DNA of 64,000 nucleotides from Clostridium_T sp040217795 (GCA_040217795.1 JBEHWK010000005.1:7903-71902), one strand, 5' to 3'. Counted from the stretch's first letter, positions 34,885-44,223 are shown. Translations and numbers: made by a program. Notes: a model not told the origin generated them from the sequence alone.

Positions 34885-35517
34885 TTACTTTTTTAATTCA
34901 TTATAAATTGTGTCTAATATTACAGCACTTAAAAAAGCCCCAGGATCCAGTTGTCCTATGCTTTTTTCAGCCTGATAGGATGCCCGCCCTTTTTTTGCTG
35001 TGAATCCTTTAGTGGTCTCCACACCTGCATAGGCAGCATCCACTGCAGATTTTAATGCCTCCAGAGGTGCTCTTCCTTCCTTTAAACTCATTTCTAAAGC
35101 TTCTGCTGCAGGTTCAATTGCATCAATCATGGTTTTATCACCTTTATTGCATTTGCCTGCTCTTTTAACGCCTTCAACAGCTGCATTAAGCATTTTCTGA
35201 AAATCATAAATATCTATTTCATATTTATCATCAACAATTTTAGATGCTTCAATAAATGCCATTCCATACAGCGATCCTAAAACACCTCCTGAATGTGAAG
35301 CTATCTCCATCCCTGCCGACTTTAAAACTTCACCGACATTCTCTCTTGTTTCAATCTTTATTTTCTGAAGGACAGCTTCAAAACCGCAGCACATATTTAA
35401 CCCAAGATCTCCATCACCTGTCACTGAATCCATTTCTGTCAGCTGCCCTTTCTTCTCTTTGACTTTTTCACACACCTTTTGTAATATTTCTATTACTTTT
35501 TCCGTATCTATTCTCAT
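34885..35517 (-). CDS. dhaL: Dihydroxyacetone kinase nucleotide-binding subunit DhaL
   Basis: Eight-helix ADP-binding subunit, about 210 residues. Mg-binding aspartates are in MDSVTGDGDLGLNM (the usual GDGDHG has Leu for His here), and SHSGGVLGSLYGMAF and GDKTMIDAIEPAAEAL are family blocks. The final KKGRASYQAEKSIGQLDPGA matches DhaL. Start with GGAG nine bases upstream. Notably no dhaK, the subunit that holds dihydroxyacetone, is present beside it. Confidence 0.88.
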   Translation of the reverse strand: MRIDTEKVIEILQKVCEKVKEKKGQLTEMDSVTGDGDLGLNMCCGFEAVLQKIKIETRENVGEVLKSAGMEIASHSGGVLGSLYGMAFIEASKIVDDKYEIDIYDFQKMLNAAVEGVKRAGKCNKGDKTMIDAIEPAAEALEMSLKEGRAPLEALKSAVDAAYAGVETTKGFTAKKGRASYQAEKSIGQLDPGAFLSAVILDTIYNELKK

Positions 35518-35614
35518 CTCATAATTCTCCTGCATTACTTAGTATATATTAATTTCTTTTATTGATATATTATAACCTTTTCATACTCTTTTCCCGAGAT
35601 TCTACTGTAAAAAT

Positions 35615-37525
35615 CTAATAAGGAAACTTAATGACCTTTCCCTCTTTTTTAGGTTTTTTGCTTAACATTATATGAATATGCGAATTCCCGGTTTCCAGAT
35701 TGTTCCCTTGCAAAACTGCGTACAGTTTTTCTCCTGAATCCAGCATGGAAGCTGGCACAGGATTGTCTGCTTCAGGTATATACCCAAGTACATATCCTTC
35801 CTTATCCGTTATTAATATCGCCTTTTCATCATATTTGTCATCCGGCTCACGCACAAGATAAAGTATATCTCCCGCCCCAATCCTTCCTTCCACTAAAATC
35901 AGGTCATGATAACGGGTTCCTGCTATCTTTGTATTGAGTATGCATATATCGAATATTGAAGGATTAACTTTCATTCCTGAAATATCCAGGTAACGTTGCT
36001 CTTTCACGTTGCCGTCACTGATCTTACCCATTAAATTCAAAAGCATCATACGGATTTTTTTAGCTGGTTCTCTTTCATATGTATTCTCAAGTGCAGGGAA
36101 AACTCTATCACTCCATTCCTGTTTAAACACATGCAGGGCCTTTATTGCTTCTATTCTTGCATCCGCAAAACGAGCTGTAAGACAGAGTATAAAAAAGTCC
36201 TCTTCATTAAGCTTTTCCCTTCGAAGAGCCTTAAGCAGATACACAACCCAAATGTCTGGTTTGTTTTCTGAAGATATATTTTCTCCGGAAATATCCTGGG
36301 GATCTTCATTCAAAATATTATCCGGCATGATACTATTCAAATATTTCAGTACATCTTGCACATAGTCTTCAGAATGTTCACCCAAAACAAACCTTAAAAT
36401 ATCCAAATCAAACAAATCTCTCATCAATAGTGGAATAAGTTCTTGGAAATCAGGAACAAGCTTTAACATTTCCATAACCCGAATAATCAGACTTGTTTGC
36501 TCCTTAGGAATACTTAATTCATTCAGCACTATACTTTTCCATTTTTTAAGATTAATTATATCGTTACAAAAACTTCTGACAGAAATTTCATTATATCTCG
36601 TCCAGCCATTCTTGCTATTGATATCGTCTCCATCCTGATCCCAATATGATTCAATGCTTCTTTTAATGGAAACAGCTGCTGCCAAATGAATAAATGACCT
36701 GGCATATGCCGTTGCACACCTCAGATATTTGTCCACAAGTACAAAACTTTGCTCAAATTCTTTAATATTGGTTTTTTCTCCTGCGTAAGCAAGCATATAA
36801 GCTAGTTTTGAGAAATTCTCACCCGTCACCTCCATGCACTGATAATAATCAGTCATATCTGGCTTTTCAAGACAAACTATGCTTGATATATAAGGAACTA
36901 CTTCGTTAAAAGCCCCCTGATGAAATAACCATTCTTTTTGTTTTTTAAATACTGGTTCAAAATAGTGCAGAGCAGCCAATTTCCCATAACCCTTTGTGTT
37001 TCGTGCCAATTCATAAACAAATTCATTGCCGCATATAAAATTTTTAGAGGCTTCTAATGCATAAAGTGTAAAAACACTATGAAACCCTAAGGTTTTCAAT
37101 ATCTGCTTTACAAAATCGTTTTCAAAAAGTCCAAGAATAATCATTCCTAGCTTTACCTCTTCCTCAATTAAGCTTTGAGTAGCCAGTTTTATTCCAAATG
37201 AATACAGAAGATTTTCATTTATCAGCTTTTCGGACAAATAAAGTTTCAAACGATCATTAAGTTTAGCAATATATAAAAAAACAGGCTTTTCATCAAGAAT
37301 TCTCCGCAATTCTTCCGTTGATGTCTGTTTTTCAACAGATATTATCAAATGTTCCATTAACTCTATGGACAATTTTTCTTTTGATAGAAATGACAACTCA
37401 TCTTCCAACAACATAAATCGCACATCTATACGGCCTGAACTATACAAATTCTGGAAGTTATAGGGCAACCCGGCATTTTCGTCTGACATACGATTTATAA
37501 ACTTATAAATACTTTCCTCTGCCAT
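35615..37525 (-). CDS. Large HIRAN-domain protein with helical repeats
   Basis: Protein of about 636 residues. The last 110 residues form a HIRAN domain (NTKIAGTRYHDLILVEGR, LVREPDDKYDEKAILI, GYVLGYIPEADNPVPASML), a fold that in SNF2-type helicases binds 3' DNA ends. The first 500 residues are alpha-helical and look HEAT-like without clear enzyme motifs. No helicase domain. ATG at 37525 has GAGGTGGG upstream. Function unknown; a DNA damage or surveillance role is an inference from HIRAN. Confidence 0.7.
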   Translation of the reverse strand: MAEESIYKFINRMSDENAGLPYNFQNLYSSGRIDVRFMLLEDELSFLSKEKLSIELMEHLIISVEKQTSTEELRRILDEKPVFLYIAKLNDRLKLYLSEKLINENLLYSFGIKLATQSLIEEEVKLGMIILGLFENDFVKQILKTLGFHSVFTLYALEASKNFICGNEFVYELARNTKGYGKLAALHYFEPVFKKQKEWLFHQGAFNEVVPYISSIVCLEKPDMTDYYQCMEVTGENFSKLAYMLAYAGEKTNIKEFEQSFVLVDKYLRCATAYARSFIHLAAAVSIKRSIESYWDQDGDDINSKNGWTRYNEISVRSFCNDIINLKKWKSIVLNELSIPKEQTSLIIRVMEMLKLVPDFQELIPLLMRDLFDLDILRFVLGEHSEDYVQDVLKYLNSIMPDNILNEDPQDISGENISSENKPDIWVVYLLKALRREKLNEEDFFILCLTARFADARIEAIKALHVFKQEWSDRVFPALENTYEREPAKKIRMMLLNLMGKISDGNVKEQRYLDISGMKVNPSIFDICILNTKIAGTRYHDLILVEGRIGAGDILYLVREPDDKYDEKAILITDKEGYVLGYIPEADNPVPASMLDSGEKLYAVLQGNNLETGNSHIHIMLSKKPKKEGKVIKFPY

Positions 37526-37636
37526 AAAGTATCCCACCTCTAAACCAATCATTCATGAACAATATATTATTTCATTAAACTTAATTATACAATAATTTAT
37601 CACCTTAAGAAATATAAGCTGTAGATTGCACGATAT

Positions 37637-38095
37637 TTAAAAAGAATTCCTTTTGCTATTCAGCGCGCACTGGATTGATAAGTGCTCCAAAATATATTTC
37701 TCAGCCTTCATATATTTCTCTATTCTCTCAAAATCCCTTGAATCAGGATTTAAGATCCTGCCCAGATTCAGATTATCCTTTAAATCTTTAAGCTTCACAT
37801 AGCAGGCTGTTTCATTTTTCAATATTCTGTTGATGAATTCATCATAACTCTCTGCATCACGTCTTGTAAGGCAGTCTAATACAGCAATTACTCTCTCTGA
37901 AAATCCTTCCTTTCTCAGATCATCGAAGGTAACAGCTGAGTCCTCAATGACATCATGCAGCACTCCGCATATTTGCTCTAATTCATTTTCTCCTGCGAAC
38001 ATAACTCTTAAAGGATGCAATATATATGGTTCTCCTGCTTTATCAGCCTGCCCTTTATGGGCCCTGGCTGCAATTTCTATAGCTTTTTCCAACAT
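37637..38095 (-). CDS. HD-domain hydrolase, MESH1/SpoT-like
   Basis: Protein of 152 residues with the RelA/SpoT-type HD hydrolase fold: AARAHKGQADKAGEPYILHPLRVM, LHDVIEDSAVTFDDL (HD) and VKLKDLKDNLN (last Asp). It lacks the synthetase and regulatory domains. By family it may hydrolyse (p)ppGpp or a related nucleotide. RBS GGGGGG. Stand-alone. Confidence 0.83.
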   Translation of the reverse strand: MLEKAIEIAARAHKGQADKAGEPYILHPLRVMFAGENELEQICGVLHDVIEDSAVTFDDLRKEGFSERVIAVLDCLTRRDAESYDEFINRILKNETACYVKLKDLKDNLNLGRILNPDSRDFERIEKYMKAEKYILEHLSIQCALNSKRNSF

Positions 38096-38285
38096 TTTAG
38101 TCCCCCCCTATTTAAAATAGCACCAGCAAAGTACATACGCAATTCCATGATAAGCCTATTACCTTAATTATATCCTAATAAAGTTCTCCTTTCACCCTAA
38201 GATATTACTGTAGTTAATATATTTTTTATCATTAATTCAAAGAAAATGTACCCAATTCAGAGTACATTTCTTTACATAAATAATA

Positions 38286-38759
38286 TTATTTCTCTGATAG
38301 TTTTGAATCAGACTTGTACAGAACTCTGCCGGAAGGAATTTCTTCAGAAGCAGGTTTGACATGACTATCCTGATCATCAATCTCATTTTTTGAAAGAAAC
38401 AAATCAACATTAAATGCTGACAGATACTTTGCAATATTTTCGCCTCCTGTAAAAGCTGCTCTTGATATTGCTAATTTCATCTTCTCAATTGAATTAAACA
38501 CCCTAAGTCCGGTTTCAGGACTGTTTCTTGATATAACGATAACCTCAACAATCGGAGCATTAAACTTGCTGTTAAGTTCAAGCAGGGCTTTAACTGCTGA
38601 AAAAGCTGTTCCTTTTTCTAAAATCTCATTCTCATGTTGAACCTGATATTTAGTATATTCTTCAAGTCCATCCTTATCATAAATGGTATTCTCATGTTCC
38701 AGGTCAAATAAGGCCCTTGATGAAATTGCAATGACCAGTTTATCATGTAAATCATAAGG
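38286..38759 (-). CDS. Truncated cN-I type 5'-nucleotidase
   Basis: 157 residues matching the N-terminal half of cytosolic 5'-nucleotidase I: LVIAISSRALFDLE, VKALLELNS, VEVIVISRNSPETGLRVFNSIE and FTGGENIAKYLSAFNVDLFLS. The family normally has about 300 residues and its catalytic DxDxV/T motif lies in the second half, which is absent here; the frame ends in a charged tail and the spacer behind it is too short to hold the remainder. GGAGG precedes ATG at 38759. Either a decayed gene or a non-catalytic binding protein. Confidence 0.75.
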   Translation of the reverse strand, partial: PYDLHDKLVIAISSRALFDLEHENTIYDKDGLEEYTKYQVQHENEILEKGTAFSAVKALLELNSKFNAPIVEVIVISRNSPETGLRVFNSIEKMKLAISRAAFTGGENIAKYLSAFNVDLFLSKNEIDDQDSHVKPASEEIPSGRVLYKSDSKLSEK

Positions 38760-38778
38760 CATATTTATTCCTCCTTTG

Positions 38779-39441
38779 TTATAAAGCTGCCTCAGCACCA
38801 TGCTTTTTCAGAAATTTCTCTGCTTTCTTTGCAACAGCTTTTCGAGAATTTAAAAGCTGTCCCCTGACAAAACACAATATTTTCTCCTTATTTTGTGAAA
38901 CTGAAAAATATTTATCAAAACAATCAATGACATGGCCACATGCAATCCTATTGCACTCAGGAGAAGGCTTACCTTTATTGAAAAAGGTAATGCCCCGTAC
39001 TTTTGTCAGCCTTTCTGTTATATCCTTTTCATACTGCGGCTTATGCAATACAACCTTCCATGCATTTCCTATGACATTTGCTGACGTTATCATCTCAGGC
39101 ACATTTAATAGATTGAAATATTCCTCATAAATCAGATCAAATTTTCCTTTAGAGTCAACACTAATAAGATTTGAAATTATTCTTATTCCGTCCCACTTAA
39201 TGAAACTGTTTGTACTATAAATTAATTTTGAAATATCATCAAAATACATGTAAACTAACTCAGGCTTCTTCTCACTCACCAGCCTGATTATTTTAGTACA
39301 TGAAAATCTTAAACTGGTTTTATCTGTATTTATGATTTCTAGCAATTCCGGTATCATTGAAGACCTGTCAATCACTTCAGATACAAGAATATTAATATCA
39401 TTTTTCTTTGTTAATCTGTCTTTTAAAACAATTGTATCCAT
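38779..39441 (-). CDS. HEAT-like helical protein, unknown
   Basis: About 220 residues, mostly helical with HEAT/ARM-like repeats (IINTDKTSLRFSCTKIIRLV, WDGIRIISNLIS, SRKAVAKKAEKFLKKHG). No catalytic motif. The segment SPECNRIACGHVIDCFDKYF is the most conserved-looking stretch. GGGAG precedes ATG at 39441. It is 19 bp before the nucleotidase fragment and likely in one operon. Confidence 0.6.
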   Translation of the reverse strand: MDTIVLKDRLTKKNDINILVSEVIDRSSMIPELLEIINTDKTSLRFSCTKIIRLVSEKKPELVYMYFDDISKLIYSTNSFIKWDGIRIISNLISVDSKGKFDLIYEEYFNLLNVPEMITSANVIGNAWKVVLHKPQYEKDITERLTKVRGITFFNKGKPSPECNRIACGHVIDCFDKYFSVSQNKEKILCFVRGQLLNSRKAVAKKAEKFLKKHGAEAAL

Positions 39442-39565
39442 AAACATCTCCCGACTTACTCCATTATATTAAGATTATCTGATTCTCTTAATATAATGGT
39501 ATTCTCATTTTTACAGAAAAACAAGAAACTTAACGAATCATATTATGAAAATAATTTTGTAATAA

Positions 39566-39597
39566 AAAAGCAGTGAAACCCTTCACCGCTTTTTTGT
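39566..39597 (-). terminator. Terminator after zinc-ribbon peptide gene
   Basis: AAAAAGCGGTGAAGGGTTTC / ACTGCTTTTTT stem-loop on the minus strand. Confidence 0.75.
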
Positions 39598-39628
39598 ATC
39601 TAAATACTTGAATTTTTTATCAATCAAA

Positions 39629-39853
39629 CTATAATGTATCATAAAAATGTTTATTGTTTTTTATCAATTTATAGCATGAATAATCCCCCCTTGCCCCACA
39701 GCATGCTGCAAGTGCTATATGCAGCCAGAAATCCTGATTATTTTGTTTTTTGGATTCAGCTGGCTTGGCATTTACATCTGCCCCGCAGTATACACATTCA
39801 AATGAAAACAAATCAATTGTTGATCCGCAGGAAGAGCATTTCTTTTCATTCAT
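39629..39853 (-). CDS. Small zinc-ribbon protein
   Basis: 74 residues. CSSCG...CVYCG forms a zinc ribbon (residues 5-24), followed by a short helix with ALAACCGARGDYSCYKL. No named family. GGGAG eight bases before the ATG at 39853. Confidence 0.65.
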   Translation of the reverse strand: MNEKKCSSCGSTIDLFSFECVYCGADVNAKPAESKKQNNQDFWLHIALAACCGARGDYSCYKLIKNNKHFYDTL

Positions 39854-39972
39854 GATATTCACTCCCTTATTATTATAATTAAGTATTTATGTTCCATAAA
39901 CCAATATTCACTTATTTATATGTTGATACCTTCTCTGATATTAATTCTTTTTGTAAATTAATAGGCTTCAAA

Positions 39973-40013
39973 AAAAAAGTGCTTCATCTCTAATAAAAGA
40001 TAAGCACTTTAAT
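39973..40013 (-). terminator. Terminator after serine acetyltransferase
   Basis: AAAGTGCTTATCTTTTATTAG / AGATGAAGCACTTTTTTT stem with T-run on the minus strand. Confidence 0.75.
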
Positions 40014-40015
40014 AT

Positions 40016-40963
40016 CTATATTACCCAATCAAATATAAATTCTTGTTTAAGTTCTTTTGCTTTGCTGTTTTTAAATGAAAGTTCCGGATTTTTGACGCTT
40101 ACTCTTGTATCTTCAGGAACTGATTGTGTTATGAATGCATTTCCGCCTATAACCGAATTTTTCCCGATAACAGTATCCCCGCCTAAAATGGAAGCTCCTG
40201 AATAAATAGTTACATTGTCTTCAATTGTAGGATGTCTCTTTACCCCTTGAAGAGTTTGTCCTCCTCTGGTTGATAATGCGCCCAGGGTCACTCCTTGATA
40301 TACTTTCACATATTCTCCGATAACGCAAGTCTGTCCGATAACCACCCCTGTACCATGATCTATAAAAAAGTATTTTCCTATTTCCGCACCTGCATTAATA
40401 TCTATTCCTGTTTCACTGTGGGCATATTCTGTCATAATTCTCGGAATATATGGTACTGACAATTTATCTAGTTCATGAGCTATCCTGTAAATGCTTACCG
40501 CAAATACCCCCGGATATGAAAATATAATCTGCTCCACATCTCCTGCGGCCGGATCTCCATCAAATGCTGCCTGTACATCAGTAGCTACATATTCTTGTAT
40601 TCTAGGCAATGCTCTGAAAAATTCGCAGCAGATCTTGTTTGTTTTTTCTTCCAAAGCTAAATCTTCGTTTTTATCCTTACATACATGTTTATACAATAAT
40701 GCACATTTTATCTGTCTGTGCAGTTTTTCCTCAATACTGATTAAAAGATCTCCAATAAAATATTCTATTGTATCACATGATAACTTTTTACTTTGAAAAA
40801 ATCCCGGGAAAATCAATTGTCTCAATTCCTGTAAAATTTCTATTATTTCAATTTTGTTTGGTAAATTAGAATAACCACATACTGAAAAGACAGAATTCTC
40901 TCTATAATTCTCTGAAATTTTGGCTACCAATCGCCCCATGTTTTCATTAAACTCTCTATTCAT
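40016..40963 (-). CDS. cysE: Serine O-acetyltransferase, long form
   Basis: About 315 residues. The C-terminal half is a left-handed beta-helix with hexapeptide repeats: SETGIDINAGAEIGKYFFIDHG (catalytic Asp-His), GVVIGQTCVIGEYVKVYQGVTLG, KRHPTIEDNVTIYSGASILGG and GKNSVIGGNAFIT. The N-terminal alpha domain is longer than in E. coli CysE. Makes O-acetylserine for cysteine synthesis. GGGAG precedes ATG at 40963. No cysK beside it. Confidence 0.9.
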   Translation of the reverse strand: MNREFNENMGRLVAKISENYRENSVFSVCGYSNLPNKIEIIEILQELRQLIFPGFFQSKKLSCDTIEYFIGDLLISIEEKLHRQIKCALLYKHVCKDKNEDLALEEKTNKICCEFFRALPRIQEYVATDVQAAFDGDPAAGDVEQIIFSYPGVFAVSIYRIAHELDKLSVPYIPRIMTEYAHSETGIDINAGAEIGKYFFIDHGTGVVIGQTCVIGEYVKVYQGVTLGALSTRGGQTLQGVKRHPTIEDNVTIYSGASILGGDTVIGKNSVIGGNAFITQSVPEDTRVSVKNPELSFKNSKAKELKQEFIFDWVI

Positions 40964-41175
40964 TTTGTCTCTCCCTTTCGTAAGCAATAGCTCATATTAG
41001 CGAACCATATTTTAAACAAACTATGCCATAATGTAAGCTCATATCATTTATTTCCAGTTTTTTATATTATACTTTATGCATTTGAGCTAAGCAAGAGTAA
41101 TTTCACTTTCTATAGGATTCCATCTATACATATAATTAACCCTATATGCCCAAATAAATTCTTTTTTCCACACCG

Positions 41176-41217
41176 CAAAAAGAGTAATCCAATTAAAGTT
41201 TTAGATTACTCTTTTAA
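41176..41217 (-). terminator. Terminator after amrS
   Basis: AAGAGTAATC / GATTACTCTT stem with T-run on the minus strand. Confidence 0.8.
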
Positions 41218-41220
41218 ATA

Positions 41221-42078
41221 CTAATAAACATTCCCTAAATTAACTCTGGTTAAATATTTTTCGGCAATTGTTTTTGCTTTTTTCATGAAATTTATATCTG
41301 TAGGAGGGTTTTCAAGCTTATATCTTGGAAAATATCTTGTAAGATGCAGTGGCAAATCCTTATCAATAGAACTTAAAAACTTTGCGATTTCCTCCACTTC
41401 CTCCAGTTTGTCATTTTCCCCGGTAACAAGCAATGTTACAACTTCTACATGAGTCTGCTTTGATGCAATTTCAATAGTTCTCAACACGGGTTTAAGCCTG
41501 CCTCCGCAAGTTTTTCTGTAAAATTCCTCATTAAAGCTTTTTAAATCAATCTTGTATGCATCAACATAAGGAAGCAGCTTTTTTAAAGGTTCCTCATTTA
41601 TAAATCCGTTGGACACAATTACAACAGCAGCATTTGGATCAGTTTCTTTTAATAGTTTGGCACAGTCATAGATATATTCATACCACATAGTTGGTTCATT
41701 ATAAGTAAAAGCTATCCCTATGTTATCCTTAGTGGCAAGTGCAGTCTCCACCAGTTTTTCTTTACTCATATATTCACTTTGAGCTTTAAATTGAGAAATT
41801 ATATAGTTTTGACAAAAAGTACATGTGAAGTTGCATCCAAAGGTCCCTACTGAAAAAATTTTAGAGCCTGGCCTGAAATAAGCAATGGGTTTTTTCTCTA
41901 TGGGATCTAAAGCTGCAGAAGTTATTTCTCCATAGTTTATGGTATATAGTGTTCCATTTTCATTGGTTCTTACTCTGCATTTCCCAAACTCTCCGTTCCC
42001 GATCACACAATTATGGGGACATAACTTACAATGAATCTTGTCATTTACCTTCTCATAAAACATGGCTTCTTTTTTCAC
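41221..42078 (-). CDS. amrS: AmmeMemoRadiSam system radical SAM enzyme
   Basis: Radical SAM protein of 285 residues, related to pyruvate formate-lyase activase. CKLCPHNCVIGNGEFGKCRVR at the N-terminus, then CNFTCTFCQNY (CxxxCxxC), GIAFTYNEPTMWYEY and CGGRLKPVLRTIE, all as in AmrS. It starts with GTG at 42078, GGAGGG seven bases upstream. The MEMO1 and AMMECR1 partners (amrB, amrA) are not in the window. Role not known. Confidence 0.88.
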   Translation of the reverse strand: MKKEAMFYEKVNDKIHCKLCPHNCVIGNGEFGKCRVRTNENGTLYTINYGEITSAALDPIEKKPIAYFRPGSKIFSVGTFGCNFTCTFCQNYIISQFKAQSEYMSKEKLVETALATKDNIGIAFTYNEPTMWYEYIYDCAKLLKETDPNAAVVIVSNGFINEEPLKKLLPYVDAYKIDLKSFNEEFYRKTCGGRLKPVLRTIEIASKQTHVEVVTLLVTGENDKLEEVEEIAKFLSSIDKDLPLHLTRYFPRYKLENPPTDINFMKKAKTIAEKYLTRVNLGNVY

Positions 42079-42468
42079 ATGCGGTCCCTCCTTCTCTCAT
42101 GTTTCATCATTTTCCTGTTAATTTGCTCTTAATTGTTTTTATAACTTAATTATTTCAAATTACGTTAAATTTTATTAGGGAAATGCTTTTTATTTTTTAT
42201 TAAATAATAATAAAAATAATTTCCACGAACTCCCCCAGAATAAATCAATTGGTAAGTCAAGCCATGACAACCTATTGTGATAATTAATAAATATCATCAT
42301 TTGATGACGTTTACAATCAGCCGCTAATCTACTGAAGGGTACCTTCATTATAACTGATATTTATAAATTAATTATACCATTTTTTTCTTCCTGAAAGTAT
42401 ATACTCTAAGTTTTAGACATAAAAGATGCTATACTTAAATATATATCAAAGAATGAAGGTGAATGAAA
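42079..42468. other. AT-rich spacer upstream of DUF1003 gene
   Basis: Divergent intergenic region. It holds a perfect palindrome AAGGGTACCTT near 42337-42347 and a few AT-rich promoter-like stretches, but no gene, riboswitch or repeat I can recognise. Confidence 0.4.
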
Positions 42469-43014
42469 ATGGATAAGATATACAGCAAAGAGGATCTCGT
42501 TAAAAAGATTCTTGAAAATGACAAAGATTTCAGCAGTTACAATATAGACGAAGGTTTGATACACGATCTCATAAACGGCAAAATTGCTAAAAACATAAAC
42601 CAGGTTCATGATGAGAATTTGACGTCAGGACAAAAGGCTGCAGATAAAATAGCTTCTTTCGGAGGGAGCTGGCCTTTTATTATAATCTTTACCATTGTGC
42701 TTTTTACATGGATTATAATAAACACCATAATATTAACCCAAAAAGCTTTTGACCCATATCCATTTATATTGCTGAATCTCATGCTTTCGTGCCTTGCTGC
42801 TATTCAGGCACCTATTATCATGATGTCACAAAATCGCCAGTCAGAGAAAGACAGACTTACTGCCTTTAATGACTATTTAATAAATTTAAAAGCTGAAATT
42901 ATAATAGAAGACCTTCATAAAAAAATAGATATGCTCATTGAACAAGATATAGAAAATAAGAAGAATATCGAATTGCTGATAAAAAAAATTGATAAACTGG
43001 AGAACACAAAATAA
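42469..43014 (+). CDS. DUF1003 membrane protein
   Basis: About 181 residues. The central KAADKIASFGGSWPFIIIF, PYPFILLNLMLSCLAAIQAPIIMMSQNRQ and the cytoplasmic helix DRLTAFNDYLINLKAE are the DUF1003 signature: two membrane segments and a coiled-coil end (IENKKNIELLIKKIDKLE). ATG at 42469 is preferred (GGTG eight bases upstream). Function unknown. Confidence 0.85.
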   Translation: MDKIYSKEDLVKKILENDKDFSSYNIDEGLIHDLINGKIAKNINQVHDENLTSGQKAADKIASFGGSWPFIIIFTIVLFTWIIINTIILTQKAFDPYPFILLNLMLSCLAAIQAPIIMMSQNRQSEKDRLTAFNDYLINLKAEIIIEDLHKKIDMLIEQDIENKKNIELLIKKIDKLENTK

Positions 43015-43043
43015 GGTTGGAGAAAATTACTCCAACCTTATTT
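43013..43043. terminator. Bidirectional terminator, end of RLP operon and DUF1003 gene
   Basis: AAGGTTGGAG / CTCCAACCTT perfect stem with T-rich flank on both sides; it closes the RLP operon 5 bp after its last stop. Confidence 0.9.
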
Positions 43044-43047
43044 TTTA

Positions 43048-44202
43048 TTAGGCTCTGCTTAACTGCTCAACCAGTCCTCTGAAATATCTGCTGTTCTGAA
43101 CAATATCGGGTCCATGTTTGAACAATCCTCCCCCAATTAGGAATATCACGTCATTTCCATAAACATTCAGTGACTCTGGAATGCTTTCAATACTCATTCC
43201 GCCTGCAGGGCAAGGAAAAATTTCCTTTAAACTTCCCATTTTTTCTTCAGAAGCCTGTACTATACTTATGCATTCCTCACGACTAAAGGAAAAACGACCA
43301 CCGAAGTTTGGATAAATAGTGGCATCAGCTCCAGCCAGACGTGCAAATTGTCCAAAAAGTGCCTGGTGCGAGATTCCATTATTGCTCAATACATAGCTTC
43401 CCTGGAAAGCTGGGTGAGTAATAACAGGAAGAGCTATACCGTCATCTTCAGCAATCTCCTTCATAATATCAAGACCTGTAAGCCCAGGAGAAATGAGGAG
43501 CCCCCCAGCCCCCAATTCCTTTGCCTTTCTGGCTCTGTTTATAATTTCACTGCTGCCGGCTGTAATATTAGGTACATAGATTGACTTGTTCCCAGTTTCC
43601 CTGTTAGCTTTTTCAACTGCCTCAACGCAAAGTTTAACCCGTTCCTCAAAAGGTGAGAAAGCCTGATTTGAAATTCCATGGTCATCCTTTATTATATCAA
43701 TACCTCCAAGGGCAAACTTGTATGCAAGTTCAGCAAATTCCCTGTTTGTAAGCCCCATAGGCTTAAGTGCCGTAAACAGCAAAGGGCGTTTTTTAACCCC
43801 CAATAATTTCCTTAAACCATCTTTTCCATACCTGGGACCTTTGAAATTCTTTAAAACAGCCTCAGGCAATTCAAGTCTTTGAACCTTTATTCCAGGTTTA
43901 ATGCTGATGTTTCCGAAAACAATGTTTAAAAGTTGTGTAAACTCGTTTGCAGAAGCTTCTGCAGGATAGCTTATTGATACTTTGAAGCTTTCACTGTCAA
44001 ATGGCTCAAAAGCTTCTATTCTTCCTAAGATATTATCTGCAATAATTCCTTCCGGAACTAGTTCACCAGGAAATTCAACCGTCTGCTCAAGACAAATATC
44101 CTTTGCTTTTGCATAAGCTTCCTCTTTACTTCCCCAGAGCCTGTAAATTACAGTAAATCTCTCACAAGGCAATGTTAACTTGCTTTCACCTGTAAAAAAC
44201 AT
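43048..44202 (-). CDS. RuBisCO-like protein (type IV)
   Basis: RuBisCO large-subunit homologue of 384 residues. N-terminal alpha/beta domain (1-135), then the barrel. Lys147 in FTALKPMG equals Lys175 of plant RuBisCO, and Lys172 and Asp174 in IIKDDHG equal the carbamylated Lys201 and Asp203, but Glu204 is His175. His263 in THPAFQG equals His294. Where RuBisCO has His327-Lys334, it reads IYPNFGGRFSF. GGGLFKHG is the phosphate loop. It cannot be a carboxylase; related RLPs enolise or isomerise methylthioribulose-1-phosphate or decarboxylate apionate-derived acids. Last gene of the mtnK-mtnA-transketolase operon, 21 bp after the transketolase C half. Confidence 0.93.
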   Translation of the reverse strand: MFFTGESKLTLPCERFTVIYRLWGSKEEAYAKAKDICLEQTVEFPGELVPEGIIADNILGRIEAFEPFDSESFKVSISYPAEASANEFTQLLNIVFGNISIKPGIKVQRLELPEAVLKNFKGPRYGKDGLRKLLGVKKRPLLFTALKPMGLTNREFAELAYKFALGGIDIIKDDHGISNQAFSPFEERVKLCVEAVEKANRETGNKSIYVPNITAGSSEIINRARKAKELGAGGLLISPGLTGLDIMKEIAEDDGIALPVITHPAFQGSYVLSNNGISHQALFGQFARLAGADATIYPNFGGRFSFSREECISIVQASEEKMGSLKEIFPCPAGGMSIESIPESLNVYGNDVIFLIGGGLFKHGPDIVQNSRYFRGLVEQLSRA

Positions 44203-44223
44203 TTTATCCCCTCCTTTCAGCGG

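Noticed and set aside
43048..44202. Carbon-fixing RuBisCO
   Set aside because: Glu204, His327 and Lys334 equivalents are replaced and no phosphoribulokinase is present, so it cannot be a carboxylase.
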